Source: Pseudanabaena biceps
GTDB lineage: Bacteria; Cyanobacteriota; Cyanobacteriia; Pseudanabaenales; Pseudanabaenaceae
NCBI GenBank assembly: GCA_013361095.1
Contig: JAATWA010000001.1
Coordinates: 3,441,001 to 3,505,000, forward strand
Direction: 5' to 3'
DNA: 64,000 nucleotides
Made by a program: the position numbers and the translations under genes. The notes below the pieces were generated by a model. It saw only the letters and a list, made by a program, of their open reading frames with translations, ran no database searches and was not told the origin of the DNA. Below, in pieces: positions 1-7,983 of this stretch. Numbering within the stretch: position 1 is the stretch's first letter; each line of letters starts with the position of its first letter.

Positions 1-1
1 C

Positions 2-511
2 AGTGCCGCCTATGCTTTAGGACGCAACAAAAGTGAACAGGCGATCGCGCCGCTAATCAGCCAACTAAGACAGGACTGGAATGGGTATGTGCGTAAAGGC
101 ATAGTCTGGGCGTTGGGAACTTGTCGTGCCAAAGTAGGTTTGCCACCCTTGATTTCGGCTCTAAAGTACGACATTATGGCGGTGCGACTATGGGCAGCTA
201 GCGCCCTCGGACAGTTGGGCGACACTCAGGCGATCGCGGCGCTAACTGAGGCTCTGACTGAAGATATTACTGCCACAGTGCGTGGCAACTGCGCTTGGTC
301 ACTGGGCAAATTAATCACCCAAATGCGTTGCGAAGATACTTTTCACACTGAGATTTATCATGAAGCTGTGGATGCTTTGATCAATGCTTTGATTGATGAT
401 GATCTTAGTGTGCAGACCGATGCTAGAAATGCTTTACGCAAAGTAGGTGATCCTAGGGGCTTAAAAGTATTAGATCGCATTGAAATGGATCAAGGTTATT
501 GCGAGTTTTAA
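2..511 (+). CDS. HEAT-repeat protein (PBS-lyase type), 5' end outside window
   Basis: The frame is open from base 2, so the gene begins upstream of the window and only its C-terminal 169 residues are seen. The sequence is a run of helical HEAT repeats of about 30 residues with the recurring pattern 'VR..A..ALG.LGD..AI..L..AL', typical of the PBS-lyase HEAT family (CpcE/NblB-like proteins and generic scaffold proteins). An internal ATG at 89 lies within a repeat and is unlikely to be the start. The exact partner cannot be told from the fragment. The stop codon (509-511) lies in the first bases of a long palindrome. Confidence 0.8.
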   Translation, partial: SAAYALGRNKSEQAIAPLISQLRQDWNGYVRKGIVWALGTCRAKVGLPPLISALKYDIMAVRLWAASALGQLGDTQAIAALTEALTEDITATVRGNCAWSLGKLITQMRCEDTFHTEIYHEAVDALINALIDDDLSVQTDARNALRKVGDPRGLKVLDRIEMDQGYCEF

Positions 512-566
512 AACCAATTTTGGGGTTTGCAGCGCCTAAGGCGCTGCAAACCCCAAAATTGGTTTT
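510..566. repeat. Palindrome, terminator-like, at the HEAT gene stop
   Basis: Perfect 27-bp arms around the loop TAA, with core GCAGCGCC / GGCGCTGC. The left arm includes the HEAT gene stop codon. The same core recurs at 60440-60484. Confidence 0.9.
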
Positions 567-598
567 TTGAAAGCCAGCCTGCGGTTGGCTTTCAAAAA
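563..598. repeat. Palindrome with GAAAGCCAGCC arm
   Basis: The arms TTTTGAAAGCCAGCC and GGTTGGCTTTCAAAA have one mismatch and abut the previous palindrome. The same arm sequence occurs at 60394-60444 next to the same partner palindrome, so the two modules travel as a pair. Confidence 0.85.
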
Positions 599-641
599 TC
601 AATTTTTATAATGAGAATTGATGGAAAGTTGATCTTAGTAT

Positions 642-669
642 TTGACAAATGCGCGATCGCTGCTATGAT
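642..669 (+). promoter_or_regulatory. Sigma70-type promoter of tRNA-Gly
   Basis: TTGACA (642-647) and TATGAT (664-669) are separated by 16 bp. The predicted transcription start is near 676, about 18 bases before the tRNA. The spacer contains a HIP1 octamer GCGATCGC (653-660). This is the best promoter match I saw in the window. Confidence 0.7.
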
Positions 670-693
670 TAGTAACTGCACATAGCAAAAATT

Positions 694-764
694 GCGAATG
701 TAGTTTAGTGGTAAAACCCCTGCCTTCCAAGCAGATGTTGCGGGTTCGATTCCCGCCATTCGCT
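694..764 (+). tRNA. tRNA-Gly (anticodon UCC)
   Basis: The acceptor stem GCGAATG (694-700) pairs perfectly with CATTCGC (757-763), followed by discriminator T764. The anticodon loop CTTCCAA gives anticodon TCC. The T arm is CGGG-TTCGATT-CCCG. CCA is not encoded. The gene has its own consensus promoter upstream and the palindrome at 771-823 as its probable terminator. Confidence 0.95.
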
Positions 765-770
765 TAATCT

Positions 771-823
771 CAAAACCCAAAATAAAGGACGGCGCTTAGC
801 GCCGTCCTTTATTTTGGGTTTTG
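771..823. terminator. Bidirectional palindromic terminator between tRNA-Gly and tcdA
   Basis: Perfect 25-bp arms (CAAAACCCAAAATAAAGG... with core GGACGGCGC) around the loop TTA. It lies 6 bp after the tRNA and about 26 bp beyond the end of the convergent tcdA gene, so it can end transcription from both sides. Confidence 0.85.
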
Positions 824-849
824 ATTGGAGCGCTGTAAGTGCGACTCTT

Positions 850-1566
850 TTATTTGAGCAAATCCCTAATGACTACACTGGCAAGATTTAATCCAAACAA
901 GGCAGGTAAATAGGAAATTGTGCCGTAATACGATCGCTTGAAATTACTGCCATCGGTTAATTGTAAAGACTCGCGATTAACTAACTCTTCCGAATACACC
1001 GCAATAATATTTGCCTCAGAAAAACCCTTACGCCTCAGCCCTTTACGAACCTTATAGGCAAACCGACAACAATCAGTTTCAAAAATTGGCGCAATTTTTA
1101 CTTTCTGGGGATCAATGCGACCGCCAGCTCCCATACTGCTCACCACTTTCACGCCATTGGTTGCCGCCGCTCCCAAAAAATAAAGCTTCGGTTGCAAACT
1201 GTCGATACAATCTAAAACCCAATCAAACTTAGCTGTGACTAGCTCCATCATTAGATCAGGAGTCAGAAACTCTTTAATTACGGTCAGATGGATTTCAGAA
1301 TTTATATCACGCATCCTTGCCGCCATCACGTCAGCTTTATGTAAGTCCACAGTGCTGTCAAGCGCAACAATCTGACGGTTTTTATTAGAAGGATCAACGC
1401 GATCGCCATCCACAATCGTCATTTTCCCAATCCCTGCGCGACATAAAAACTCTGCAGCAAAGCTCCCGACTCCTCCCATGCCAACCACTAGAATATTTGC
1501 CTGCTGAAGATTGCTAATGCTGTTAGCACCAATCAATAACTCTGTGCGTTGTAACCAGTCTGTCAT
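850..1566 (-). CDS. tcdA: tRNA threonylcarbamoyladenosine dehydratase
   Basis: E1-like (ThiF/MoeB/HesA fold) ATP-dependent enzyme that cyclises t6A37 of tRNAs to ct6A. From the chosen start (238 residues) the nucleotide-binding motif GMGGVG is at residues 29-34, followed by DGDRVDPSNKNRQ (53-65), which is diagnostic of the TcdA/CsdL group. The C-terminal half has the FSEANIIAVYSEE stretch typical of this family. An in-frame upstream ATG at 1626 would add 20 residues (MWRMPQVL...) not expected in the family; the ATG at 1566, opening MTDWLQRTELLIG, is preferred. Monocistronic. In E. coli tcdA works with the CsdA-CsdE sulfur-transfer pair; neither is adjacent here. Confidence 0.9.
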   Translation of the reverse strand: MTDWLQRTELLIGANSISNLQQANILVVGMGGVGSFAAEFLCRAGIGKMTIVDGDRVDPSNKNRQIVALDSTVDLHKADVMAARMRDINSEIHLTVIKEFLTPDLMMELVTAKFDWVLDCIDSLQPKLYFLGAAATNGVKVVSSMGAGGRIDPQKVKIAPIFETDCCRFAYKVRKGLRRKGFSEANIIAVYSEELVNRESLQLTDGSNFKRSYYGTISYLPALFGLNLASVVIRDLLK

Positions 1567-1712
1567 CGTAAAGATTGAAGTTATATAGAAGTATCTAAGA
1601 GTTAAAACTTGTGGCATACGCCACAAGTTTTAACGATAAAAGCTTGTGAAAGGCATACTTAGCGAGGCTTCCAAAATCTTTTCTAGGGTTTGAAGTCATC
1701 CCAAAGCACTGT

Positions 1713-2129
1713 ATGATAAAAAAGCCGATTTTAGCGGTTTTACCTATGACAGTACCTTATCATGCGGCTCTAACCAAATCAGAACTGCTTGATCGCTATG
1801 CTAAAGGTGATCGCAGTTTTGGGAAAACTAATTTTCATGACTGCGATATGCAAGGTATATGTCTTCATGGCATTGACTTAAGCGAATCAATATTGACTCA
1901 TGTTAACTTTAGTGGCGCTGATCTACGGGGAGCCGATCTCGCTTGGGCAGATCTAAGTCGTGCCAATCTCGAAAAAGCTGATTTAAGGGGTGCAATTTTA
2001 ACTAGAGCCGATCTCAGCTATGCCAATTTAAAAGGCGCAAATCTTCTTAAAGCTGATATTAGTTTGACCAATTTAGAGCATACAAAATTAAGTGGGGCGG
2101 TCATGTCCGATGGCTCAATTCATGATTGA
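1713..2129 (+). CDS. Pentapeptide-repeat protein
   Basis: Up to 138 residues. From about residue 45 onward there are tandem A(D/N)LXX repeats (for example ADLRGADLAWADLSRANL), which fold as a right-handed quadrilateral beta-helix. No transmembrane segment or catalytic domain is visible, and the function of such solo cyanobacterial pentapeptide proteins is generally unknown. The start is uncertain: ATG 1713 or ATG 1746 (MTVPYHAALT...), and neither has a clear Shine-Dalgarno sequence. The stop codon TGA (2127-2129) is inside the left arm of the palindrome that ends the transcript. Confidence 0.8.
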   Translation: MIKKPILAVLPMTVPYHAALTKSELLDRYAKGDRSFGKTNFHDCDMQGICLHGIDLSESILTHVNFSGADLRGADLAWADLSRANLEKADLRGAILTRADLSYANLKGANLLKADISLTNLEHTKLSGAVMSDGSIHD

Positions 2130-2176
2130 GCAAAAAAAAGAGTCGGTGCTTTGCACCGACTCTTTTTTTTGCTCAA
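2126..2176. terminator. Bidirectional terminator between pentapeptide and response-regulator genes
   Basis: Perfect 24-bp arms around the loop TTT, with core AGTCGGTGC / GCACCGACT flanked by A and T runs. It contains the stop codon of the upstream gene and ends 1 bp before the stop of the convergent gene. Confidence 0.9.
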
Positions 2177-2177
2177 C

Positions 2178-2750
2178 TTATTTTAATTTCTTTTTAATAA
2201 AGTCAACAAGTTGCTGAAATTGTTTTTGTTGGGTAGCTAATTGTTGTTCTAGAGCCTTGCATTTAGCTTCAAGGACTTCAACTCGCTTGGCGATCGCATC
2301 TTTAGTCTCTGACACCGAGGCAGACTCTGTAGGCTTTGGCAAATTGATCACAGAGATTGGTGGACGTTTCTGCACCAATACCATTGCTCTTTTGATCGCC
2401 GTGATTAACTCCTTTTGTTCAAAGGGCTTTTCAATAAATACAAGATATTTATCTTCAAATGGCTCGGAAATCTTGCTTGTTACTTCTTCTTTCCGACCAG
2501 ACATTAAAACTAGGGGAATGCGGCTTAGTTCAGGACTTTGCTGCAAGGTTTCATAGACCTCAAATCCACTCATGCGGGGTAATAAGAAATCTAGCATGAT
2601 CATCCAAGGCTTTACTTGGTGGATCATTTCTAGCCCTTTGATGCCGTCTGCTGCTTCGATCACCTCAAAGTTAGCGGGCGGAAGCATATCCCGCACCATA
2701 TTGCGGATTACACGACTATCATCAATTACTAGTATTTTGTGAGCTGCCAC
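2178..2750 (-). CDS. Response regulator with C-terminal coiled coil
   Basis: 190 residues. The N-terminal receiver domain (about 1-125) has acidic pocket D10-D11, phospho-acceptor D54 (MLDFLLPRMSG), S84 and K108, so it should be phosphorylatable. The C-terminal part (about 145-190) is a Lys/Gln/Glu-rich heptad region (LEAKCKALEQQLATQQKQF) predicted to be a coiled coil, with no DNA-binding domain. This resembles cyanobacterial PatA/CheY-like regulators used in phototaxis or adhesion signalling; the partner kinase is not in the window. Confidence 0.85.
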   Translation of the reverse strand: MAAHKILVIDDSRVIRNMVRDMLPPANFEVIEAADGIKGLEMIHQVKPWMIMLDFLLPRMSGFEVYETLQQSPELSRIPLVLMSGRKEEVTSKISEPFEDKYLVFIEKPFEQKELITAIKRAMVLVQKRPPISVINLPKPTESASVSETKDAIAKRVEVLEAKCKALEQQLATQQKQFQQLVDFIKKKLK

Positions 2751-2801
2751 TGCTGATAACCCCTCAATTGGTTCGGTGAATGGACAAGTGATTGTATAGA
2801 G

Positions 2802-2912
2802 CTATAGCCAAGTACATTAAGACATAAAACCCAAAATAAAGTTGCAGCAGTTTGCACCGCAATTGTATTTTAGGTTTTGGGTTTGTTCTAACATAACTGC
2901 CTACTGTTATAG
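2802..2912. mobile_element. MITE-like element with decayed palindromic centre
   Basis: About 111 bp, beginning CTATAGCCAAGTAC and ending CTGTTATAG, so the tips are inverted repeats. Inner ends match other copies: left GACATAAAACCC, right GGGTTTGTTCTAACA. The centre (about 2826-2884) is a degraded palindrome. Homologous ends occur at 30927-31022, 38023-38138 (inverted) and 60213-60320. No coding capacity. Confidence 0.65.
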
Positions 2913-3163
2913 ATTAACTAGATGATTGGTTTAGTTATCTCCTTAAATGTCATTAACAGAATAACTATTTTTAGTTGATTTTAAGCTATCTCAATCAAAT
3001 TAATCAGAAGTAGTTGGGCATAATTAAAAACCAGAGTCAAAACCTGTCACACATAGCGCGATCGCCATAGGTTCTAAGACCTAGCTACCTAGATGGCTAG
3101 TTTGTGTTTAAGTTTTGCTCATAATACCTTATGAGTATGAATTTCAACCTAATGAGTATAAAT

Positions 3164-3235
3164 TGTTATACAGCGCTTTGCACTCTGTTAGAACCCAAGT
3201 GTTATACAGCGCTTTGCACTCTGTTAGAACCCAAG
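3164..3235. repeat. Perfect tandem duplication, 2 x 36 bp
   Basis: Two identical 36-bp units (3164-3199 and 3200-3235), each containing CAGCGCTTTGCACTCTG. A similar small palindrome (GCGCAAAGCGCTGTA) lies near several other hairpins (11808, 16275, 17423). Confidence 0.95.
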
Positions 3236-3279
3236 AATTAATTGGCGGCGCGTAGCGCCGCCAATTAATTCTTGGTTCT
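3226..3279. repeat. Interspersed palindrome, GGCGGCGC core
   Basis: Arms AAGAATTAATTGGCGGCGC and its complement around the loop GTA. The outer end of its left arm is the end of the second 36-bp tandem unit. Confidence 0.9.
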
Positions 3280-3435
3280 AAGTTTTGGGACAAGTGACTT
3301 TGATTTTGAAACTATTTATATCTGGCACGATCGCTGATGTTTAGCCCTTGACTTAATCTGTATAATCTCAAGTAAAAATACTGGATATGGTGCAACTATG
3401 TCATGTTTTTTAGGAATTTATAGAAGCGATCGCCC

Positions 3436-4197
3436 ATGCTAAAACTGCCAGCTAAGATTGGTTCCAAAATTAACCCTTCAGCCCCAAGTACAACGACACC
3501 TGAGACTTCTGAGGAAAATAACACTAAAAAGTCAGCAAGGTCAGTGATCGTCAAACTCGAAAATGTCCGTAAAACCTATGCTAATGGAGCTGTTGGGTTG
3601 CGGGACGTAAGTATTGAACTATATAAAGGGGACTTTAAATTTATTACGGGTCACTCGGGATCGGGGAAATCTACCTTACTAAAGCTACTGTATGGCGCTG
3701 AACAAGCAACCGATGGCGATGTGATTGTTAATGGCTTTAATCTTAGTAGCTTGAAAGGTAATGACCTTGCGATGTTAAGGCGCAAAATAGGCATCGTGTT
3801 TCAAGACTATAAGCTTGTGCCAAAACGCACTGTCTCGGAGAATGTCGCTTTTGTGTTGATGGCTCAAGGCTACACTTATAAGGAGATTCAGCGCCGCGTT
3901 CAGCCTGCTCTTAAAATGGTCGGTCTGTTACATAAAGCTGATTGCTTTCCTGAGGAGTTATCTGGCGGCGAACAACAACGTACTAGCATCGCTAGGGCGA
4001 TCGTCAATACGCCACCTCTAGTGCTTGCCGATGAGCCAACAGGCAACCTTGATCCCGATAATGCTTGGCAAGTAATTAAAATTTTAAAAAAGTTAAATTC
4101 TTTTGGTGTTACTGTTCTTCTGACTACTCACGATGAGCAGTTAGTTAGAGCCGCTAATCATCCTGTCTTGCATTTGCAAAATGGTTATATTGTTTAA
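3436..4197 (+). CDS. ftsE: Cell-division ABC transporter ATPase FtsE
   Basis: 253-residue ABC ATPase that pairs with FtsX to control septal or peripheral peptidoglycan hydrolases at the membrane. Walker A GHSGSGKST is at 72-80, the Q-loop QDYKLVP at about 123, signature LSGGEQQR at 175-182 and Walker B LVLADE at 195-200, followed by the FtsE-typical PTGNLD. A 36-residue Ser/Thr/Lys-rich N-terminal extension precedes the ABC domain, longer than in E. coli FtsE. A HIP1 octamer ends 4 bp before the ATG. ftsX follows in the same direction after a palindrome-containing 107-bp gap. Confidence 0.9.
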   Translation: MLKLPAKIGSKINPSAPSTTTPETSEENNTKKSARSVIVKLENVRKTYANGAVGLRDVSIELYKGDFKFITGHSGSGKSTLLKLLYGAEQATDGDVIVNGFNLSSLKGNDLAMLRRKIGIVFQDYKLVPKRTVSENVAFVLMAQGYTYKEIQRRVQPALKMVGLLHKADCFPEELSGGEQQRTSIARAIVNTPPLVLADEPTGNLDPDNAWQVIKILKKLNSFGVTVLLTTHDEQLVRAANHPVLHLQNGYIV

Positions 4198-4212
4198 GGT
4201 CATCAATTTAAT

Positions 4213-4265
4213 AAAACCCAGAATTATTTCGGCGGGCAAAGCCCGCCGAAATAATTCTGGGTTTT
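4213..4265. repeat. Palindrome between ftsE and ftsX
   Basis: Perfect 25-bp arms (AAAACCCAGAATTATTTC + GGCGGGC) around the loop AAA. It sits inside a probable operon, so it may attenuate ftsX or stabilise ftsE mRNA rather than end transcription completely (inference). Confidence 0.9.
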
Positions 4266-4304
4266 ATTTGCACAGGTAATTTAAGTATTGATTGGGTTCG
4301 GTTT

Positions 4305-5222
4305 ATGCTGCAAAATGTCGTTCGCTTCTTCACCAAAATTGACTATCTGCTGCGCGAGACTTTTTTAGGGTTGCGGCGTGGCGGCTGGATGAATTGGGCT
4401 GCTATTAGTACAGTGGCAGTTCTATTGTTTTTGTTTGGGGCAAGTTTACAGGCTTCTTGGCAGCTAGAAAATGTATTAAGCCAGCTAGGAAACCAATTAG
4501 AAATTTCTGTTTATTTAGACGAAAATGCTGTCGGCGAGTCGATGCAATCGCGATTGTTATTGGTGGAAGGAGTAGCGGCGGCTAAGCTGATCCCTAAGGA
4601 AGATGCTTGGAAAAACTTGATGCAAGACTTGGGGAAAAGTGATCTCAGCAAAGCCACTCAACAATTGGGAGGTAATCCTCTTGTCGATGAGTTTAAAGTC
4701 AGAGCTGTGTCTAGCGATCGCGTGCCTGATGTGGCAAAGCGGATTTCTGGTTTACAAGGAATCAATGAGGTTTGGTATACCAATGAAGTTGTAGAGCGTA
4801 TTGGTCAACTAAGACAGGCTTTGAGTAGTAGTAGCGTGGCAATCGTAGCAATTTTTACGGTCATTGCGATCGCGGTAATTACCACGACAATTAGACTGAT
4901 CGTATTGGCGAGGCGACGGGAAATTGAAGTAATGCAACTAGTCGGGGCAACGGCGGTCTGGATTTATTTTCCCTTTGTGTTGCAAGGAATATTTTTTGGG
5001 ATTACAGGCGCGGCGGCGGCTTACGGAATGCTGATGTTAAGCCTAAATCTTTTGGGTGGGGCGATCGTTAATCAACCTGAATTGATTAAGTCCCTCACGT
5101 TGGGCTTAACAACTGATTTGCGATCGCAGCTTCTTTTACCGACAGTATTAGTTGTTTTTGGTTCAGTAATTGGCGTATTAGGTAGTTTGCTGGCTGTAAG
5201 GAGATTTTCTTTTAACTCTTGA
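4305..5222 (+). CDS. ftsX: Cell-division permease FtsX
   Basis: 305 residues with the FtsX layout: a short cytoplasmic N-terminus, TM1 at about 28-48 (WAAISTVAVLLFLFGASL), a periplasmic domain of about 120 residues that starts LEISVYLDENAVGESMQ, then three C-terminal TM segments (about 180-200, 220-245, 270-295) with the conserved ARRREIEVMQLVGA loop. It receives ATP-driven conformational signals from FtsE and passes them to peptidoglycan hydrolases outside. It lies directly downstream of ftsE, as in most bacteria. Confidence 0.92.
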   Translation: MLQNVVRFFTKIDYLLRETFLGLRRGGWMNWAAISTVAVLLFLFGASLQASWQLENVLSQLGNQLEISVYLDENAVGESMQSRLLLVEGVAAAKLIPKEDAWKNLMQDLGKSDLSKATQQLGGNPLVDEFKVRAVSSDRVPDVAKRISGLQGINEVWYTNEVVERIGQLRQALSSSSVAIVAIFTVIAIAVITTTIRLIVLARRREIEVMQLVGATAVWIYFPFVLQGIFFGITGAAAAYGMLMLSLNLLGGAIVNQPELIKSLTLGLTTDLRSQLLLPTVLVVFGSVIGVLGSLLAVRRFSFNS

Positions 5223-5226
5223 CCAT

Positions 5227-5271
5227 CAAGAATTAGCGTTGCGGCGCGAAGCGCCGCAACGCTAATTCTTG
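5227..5271. terminator. Bidirectional palindromic terminator, ftsX / pucC
   Basis: Arms CAAGAATTAGCGTTGCGGCGC around the loop GAA, followed by a T run, between the convergent ftsX and PucC-family genes. Confidence 0.9.
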
Positions 5272-5276
5272 GTTTT

Positions 5277-6761
5277 TTAGTCCAATTCATTAGCAAACAC
5301 AGAAGCGATCGCTTGTTTCGCATCGGCTCGAAACTCCTGCACATTGACACGACCAAGTAAAGACACAGCGCCGATCATGACGGCGGCTTCGCAGATAAAG
5401 ACAAAACTATAGGCGGATGTACTAGAACCGCTAAATATTTTTTTGCCGATATCCAACACAACGCCACCTGTGACTGTTGCTAAACCTCGCGCGATCGCCT
5501 GTGACAGTCCCCAAGCACCGATAAAAGTACCTGCGGTTTCGGCTGCCGTCAGATCGAGCATTAGGCTCAAGGCTCCAGAAGTGGTGATACCTGACGTAAA
5601 GCCAAATAAGGCAAGCGCAGTTTGTAAAGCCCAAGTTTTTTGAATTAAACCTGAAATTATGAGTAGCCCACAACTAGCTGCCACAGCATAACATCCGAGC
5701 TTAGTAGAGTTTTGCTTGCCAAGGCGCGGCACAATCAAAAAGCCTGAAGAACTCAGTCCGATTAAGGTTCCCATCCCAAAAGCCGCATTAAGTTGTGTCG
5801 TAGCACAGATACTCATGCCAAATACTGAACCGCCAAAGGGTTCCATAATCGCATCCTGCATAAAAATACCAATGGTCATCATCAGCAAAAAAGAGAAAAA
5901 TAATCCTGTCTGTTTGCTTGCAGTCAAGACCCGTAAAGCCTTGCTTAAACTTATTTTTTCTTCACTAGCATTAGTTCCATTGAGAATATGGTTTTCGGCT
6001 ACTCGCAGCTTATAGCGGGAATATTTCTGCTCAATGCCATAGGTCGCGAAGATAGAGAGTCCAACTACTACCGCAGGAATGATCACGAATACGGAAGTAA
6101 TGGCTTTTCGTAATTGCAGGAGGCGATCGCTATTCGCAAAAATGGAAACTCCCGTCACAGGATTTTCAGTACAGGGTAAGAGTCTCGAAACCGCGATCGC
6201 GCCAATTACAATCCCGACCATCAACATCGACCACACGATTCCGACCAATTTCGAGCGCTCTTCTTCATCGGAAATATCCACTAACATCGCGGCAAAAGGT
6301 GTGGAACTGAGGCTGACTGAAATTCCATAGAGGGCAAACATGACTCCTAGTGCGATCGACCATCCGTAAGTAGCACCCGTCCATCCCACTGTGTAAACAC
6401 TCTGTCCCAATTGCCACATGACTTGGGTTAACAAAAACGCCATGATTGCCGTAATCACCACACCGATCCAGACATAACCCGAACGATGCATCCCAAATAT
6501 GGTCTTAGCGTCAGAAGTCTGTCCAAACCAAATCCGCATAGGCGATACAAATAGGGGCATGGAAATAAATATCGCCGTAAGGGTGGCAGGAATCGCCAAT
6601 TCATTAATCATCAGACGATTGAGTAATCCCGCAATTAGCAAAGACATGATTCCCAATCCCATTTGAAACATGCCCACCCGAAACATTTGAATCAAAGGCA
6701 ATTTGGGCGGCAGTTGTGGTGATATTCCCTCTAGATTCTCGATATCCAATTGGTTATTCAT
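5277..6761 (-). CDS. PucC/BCH-family major facilitator (pigment-associated transporter)
   Basis: 494 residues and about 12 hydrophobic segments. The N-terminus (LPPKLPLIQMFRVGMFQMGLG) and the region MRIWFGQTSDAKTIFGMHRSGYVWIG match the BCH/PUCC branch of the MFS, whose characterised members assist light-harvesting complex assembly or (bacterio)chlorophyll handling. Cyanobacteria often carry several paralogues, some near isiA/pcb genes; no such gene is adjacent here, so the substrate is unknown. ATG at 6761 is chosen because the hydrophobic region begins about 30 residues later, as in the family. Confidence 0.85.
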   Translation of the reverse strand: MNNQLDIENLEGISPQLPPKLPLIQMFRVGMFQMGLGIMSLLIAGLLNRLMINELAIPATLTAIFISMPLFVSPMRIWFGQTSDAKTIFGMHRSGYVWIGVVITAIMAFLLTQVMWQLGQSVYTVGWTGATYGWSIALGVMFALYGISVSLSSTPFAAMLVDISDEEERSKLVGIVWSMLMVGIVIGAIAVSRLLPCTENPVTGVSIFANSDRLLQLRKAITSVFVIIPAVVVGLSIFATYGIEQKYSRYKLRVAENHILNGTNASEEKISLSKALRVLTASKQTGLFFSFLLMMTIGIFMQDAIMEPFGGSVFGMSICATTQLNAAFGMGTLIGLSSSGFLIVPRLGKQNSTKLGCYAVAASCGLLIISGLIQKTWALQTALALFGFTSGITTSGALSLMLDLTAAETAGTFIGAWGLSQAIARGLATVTGGVVLDIGKKIFSGSSTSAYSFVFICEAAVMIGAVSLLGRVNVQEFRADAKQAIASVFANELD

Positions 6762-6904
6762 CGTTTACGATCAAATTTTTAAAACTTTCTAATAGCAAGG
6801 TGGAATTAAATGTGAAATCCAAAAGACTTTACATACTCTGCGAGTGTGCCACAGTTTTTGTTGTTATTTTGTTAATGACAACTAGTTATTCTAAAGATAA
6901 TATT

Positions 6905-7981
6905 CTAAACAAAACGGATTTGTAAATTTAATTTTATCTGGAGATTTTGATTGTTGTCACGATATAAATTGCCAAATTTATGTCTACTTGGACTAGGAGT
7001 ATCTAACTTAGTATTTAGATACAGATAATCTTCAAATCCTTGCTGATTATAAATATAAAAATAAGCAACTATTTCACCAAGTTTTCTCACAACAATGTGA
7101 CCGCCATTAACACTGTGATATCCACTCCAATCCGTATCTGGAATCATACCAAGAGCTATGTCAGACAAAAATCTTTTTATTTTGCGTTCATAGAAATAAG
7201 TGTTTCCAAAATTCAGTGGGTTTTTAATCTTTAAATTTTCTATGAGGTCTTTAATTTTAGATATTCTTTGAGAAGAGTAATATTCTATTAGTAGATGAGC
7301 AAGAATTTGAGGGATATTACCATCACTTAATATTAAGTTATTGTTAAAAGAATTACTAGAGACATGATCAAAAACAGGTAAACAATTCGCTTGAAGAAGT
7401 AATTGAAATTTTGTATAAAATCTTTTTTCAGAATTAACTGATGAAATCAAATCCCTAGTTACTGACTGAGATGTAAAATTAAATACGAAATTAGTTGCTT
7501 GAGAAGAATTTAAAAGTGTTGGTGGACTGCCTAACCAAGATTTGATACTAAAACTTAAAACCCTATAATTATTGACTCCTGTTTGGATTTGTTCATCTAG
7601 GCTAATTTCTATATCTTTTTTAGTTCGAGATGGAGATTTTAGTTGTTGGCATCCTATCGAAGATAAAAACAAGTTTGTATTTGATGGTGAGAAGGTTTTG
7701 CTACCATTTACAATTGCATCTAATAGATAGTTAGCTTGATCAGTAAATTCATTAATTTTAATTTCATGCGAGATCCCAAGTTTAGAAATAAGGATGATAT
7801 TATTTAATCTATCAATATAAAAATCAACAGGTTGAAGACTATCATCTTTAATAATTTCTAAGATCGGGTAAAATTCTCGATCTATTCTTTGAAAGTTTTG
7901 GTCTCCAGCATATAGCTTTTGTTCGGCTAACAGTCTGAAAAGCACATATACTTCACTCCACTCGCCTTTATTTGCTTTCAT
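6905..7981 (-). CDS. Type II restriction endonuclease, HpaII family (predicted to cut CCGG)
   Basis: 358 residues. The N-terminus KGEWSEVYVLFRLLAEQKLYAGD and the extreme C-terminus LNLQIRF match my memory of the RE_HpaII family, and the central stretch FSIKSWLGSPPTLLNSSQATNF is also characteristic. It starts 2 bp after the stop of the cytosine-5 methyltransferase gene, so the two are translationally linked. Base composition is clearly more AT-rich than the neighbours, with no HIP1 octamer and no GGCGGCGC palindromes, which suggests horizontal acquisition. The CCGG specificity is inferred from family membership. Confidence 0.82.
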   Translation of the reverse strand: MKANKGEWSEVYVLFRLLAEQKLYAGDQNFQRIDREFYPILEIIKDDSLQPVDFYIDRLNNIILISKLGISHEIKINEFTDQANYLLDAIVNGSKTFSPSNTNLFLSSIGCQQLKSPSRTKKDIEISLDEQIQTGVNNYRVLSFSIKSWLGSPPTLLNSSQATNFVFNFTSQSVTRDLISSVNSEKRFYTKFQLLLQANCLPVFDHVSSNSFNNNLILSDGNIPQILAHLLIEYYSSQRISKIKDLIENLKIKNPLNFGNTYFYERKIKRFLSDIALGMIPDTDWSGYHSVNGGHIVVRKLGEIVAYFYIYNQQGFEDYLYLNTKLDTPSPSRHKFGNLYRDNNQNLQIKLNLQIRFV

Positions 7982-7983
7982 AG

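Larger units (their letters stand above)
2751..3435. other. Long intergenic region rich in repeats
   Basis: No convincing gene. It holds a MITE-like element (2802-2912), two HIP1 or related sites, a perfect 36-bp tandem duplication (3164-3235) and a palindrome (3226-3279). The rest (2913-3160 and 3280-3435) is AT-rich with no recognised motif; a small RNA cannot be excluded. Confidence 0.6.

Noticed and set aside
592-780. Minus-strand frame reading MAGIEPATSAWKAGVLPLNY
   Set aside because: It is the antisense of tRNA-Gly; this peptide is a well-known false gene over tRNAs.
3164-3235. Possible CRISPR repeats (two 36-mers)
   Set aside because: The units are directly adjacent with no spacer and only two copies; simple tandem duplication.
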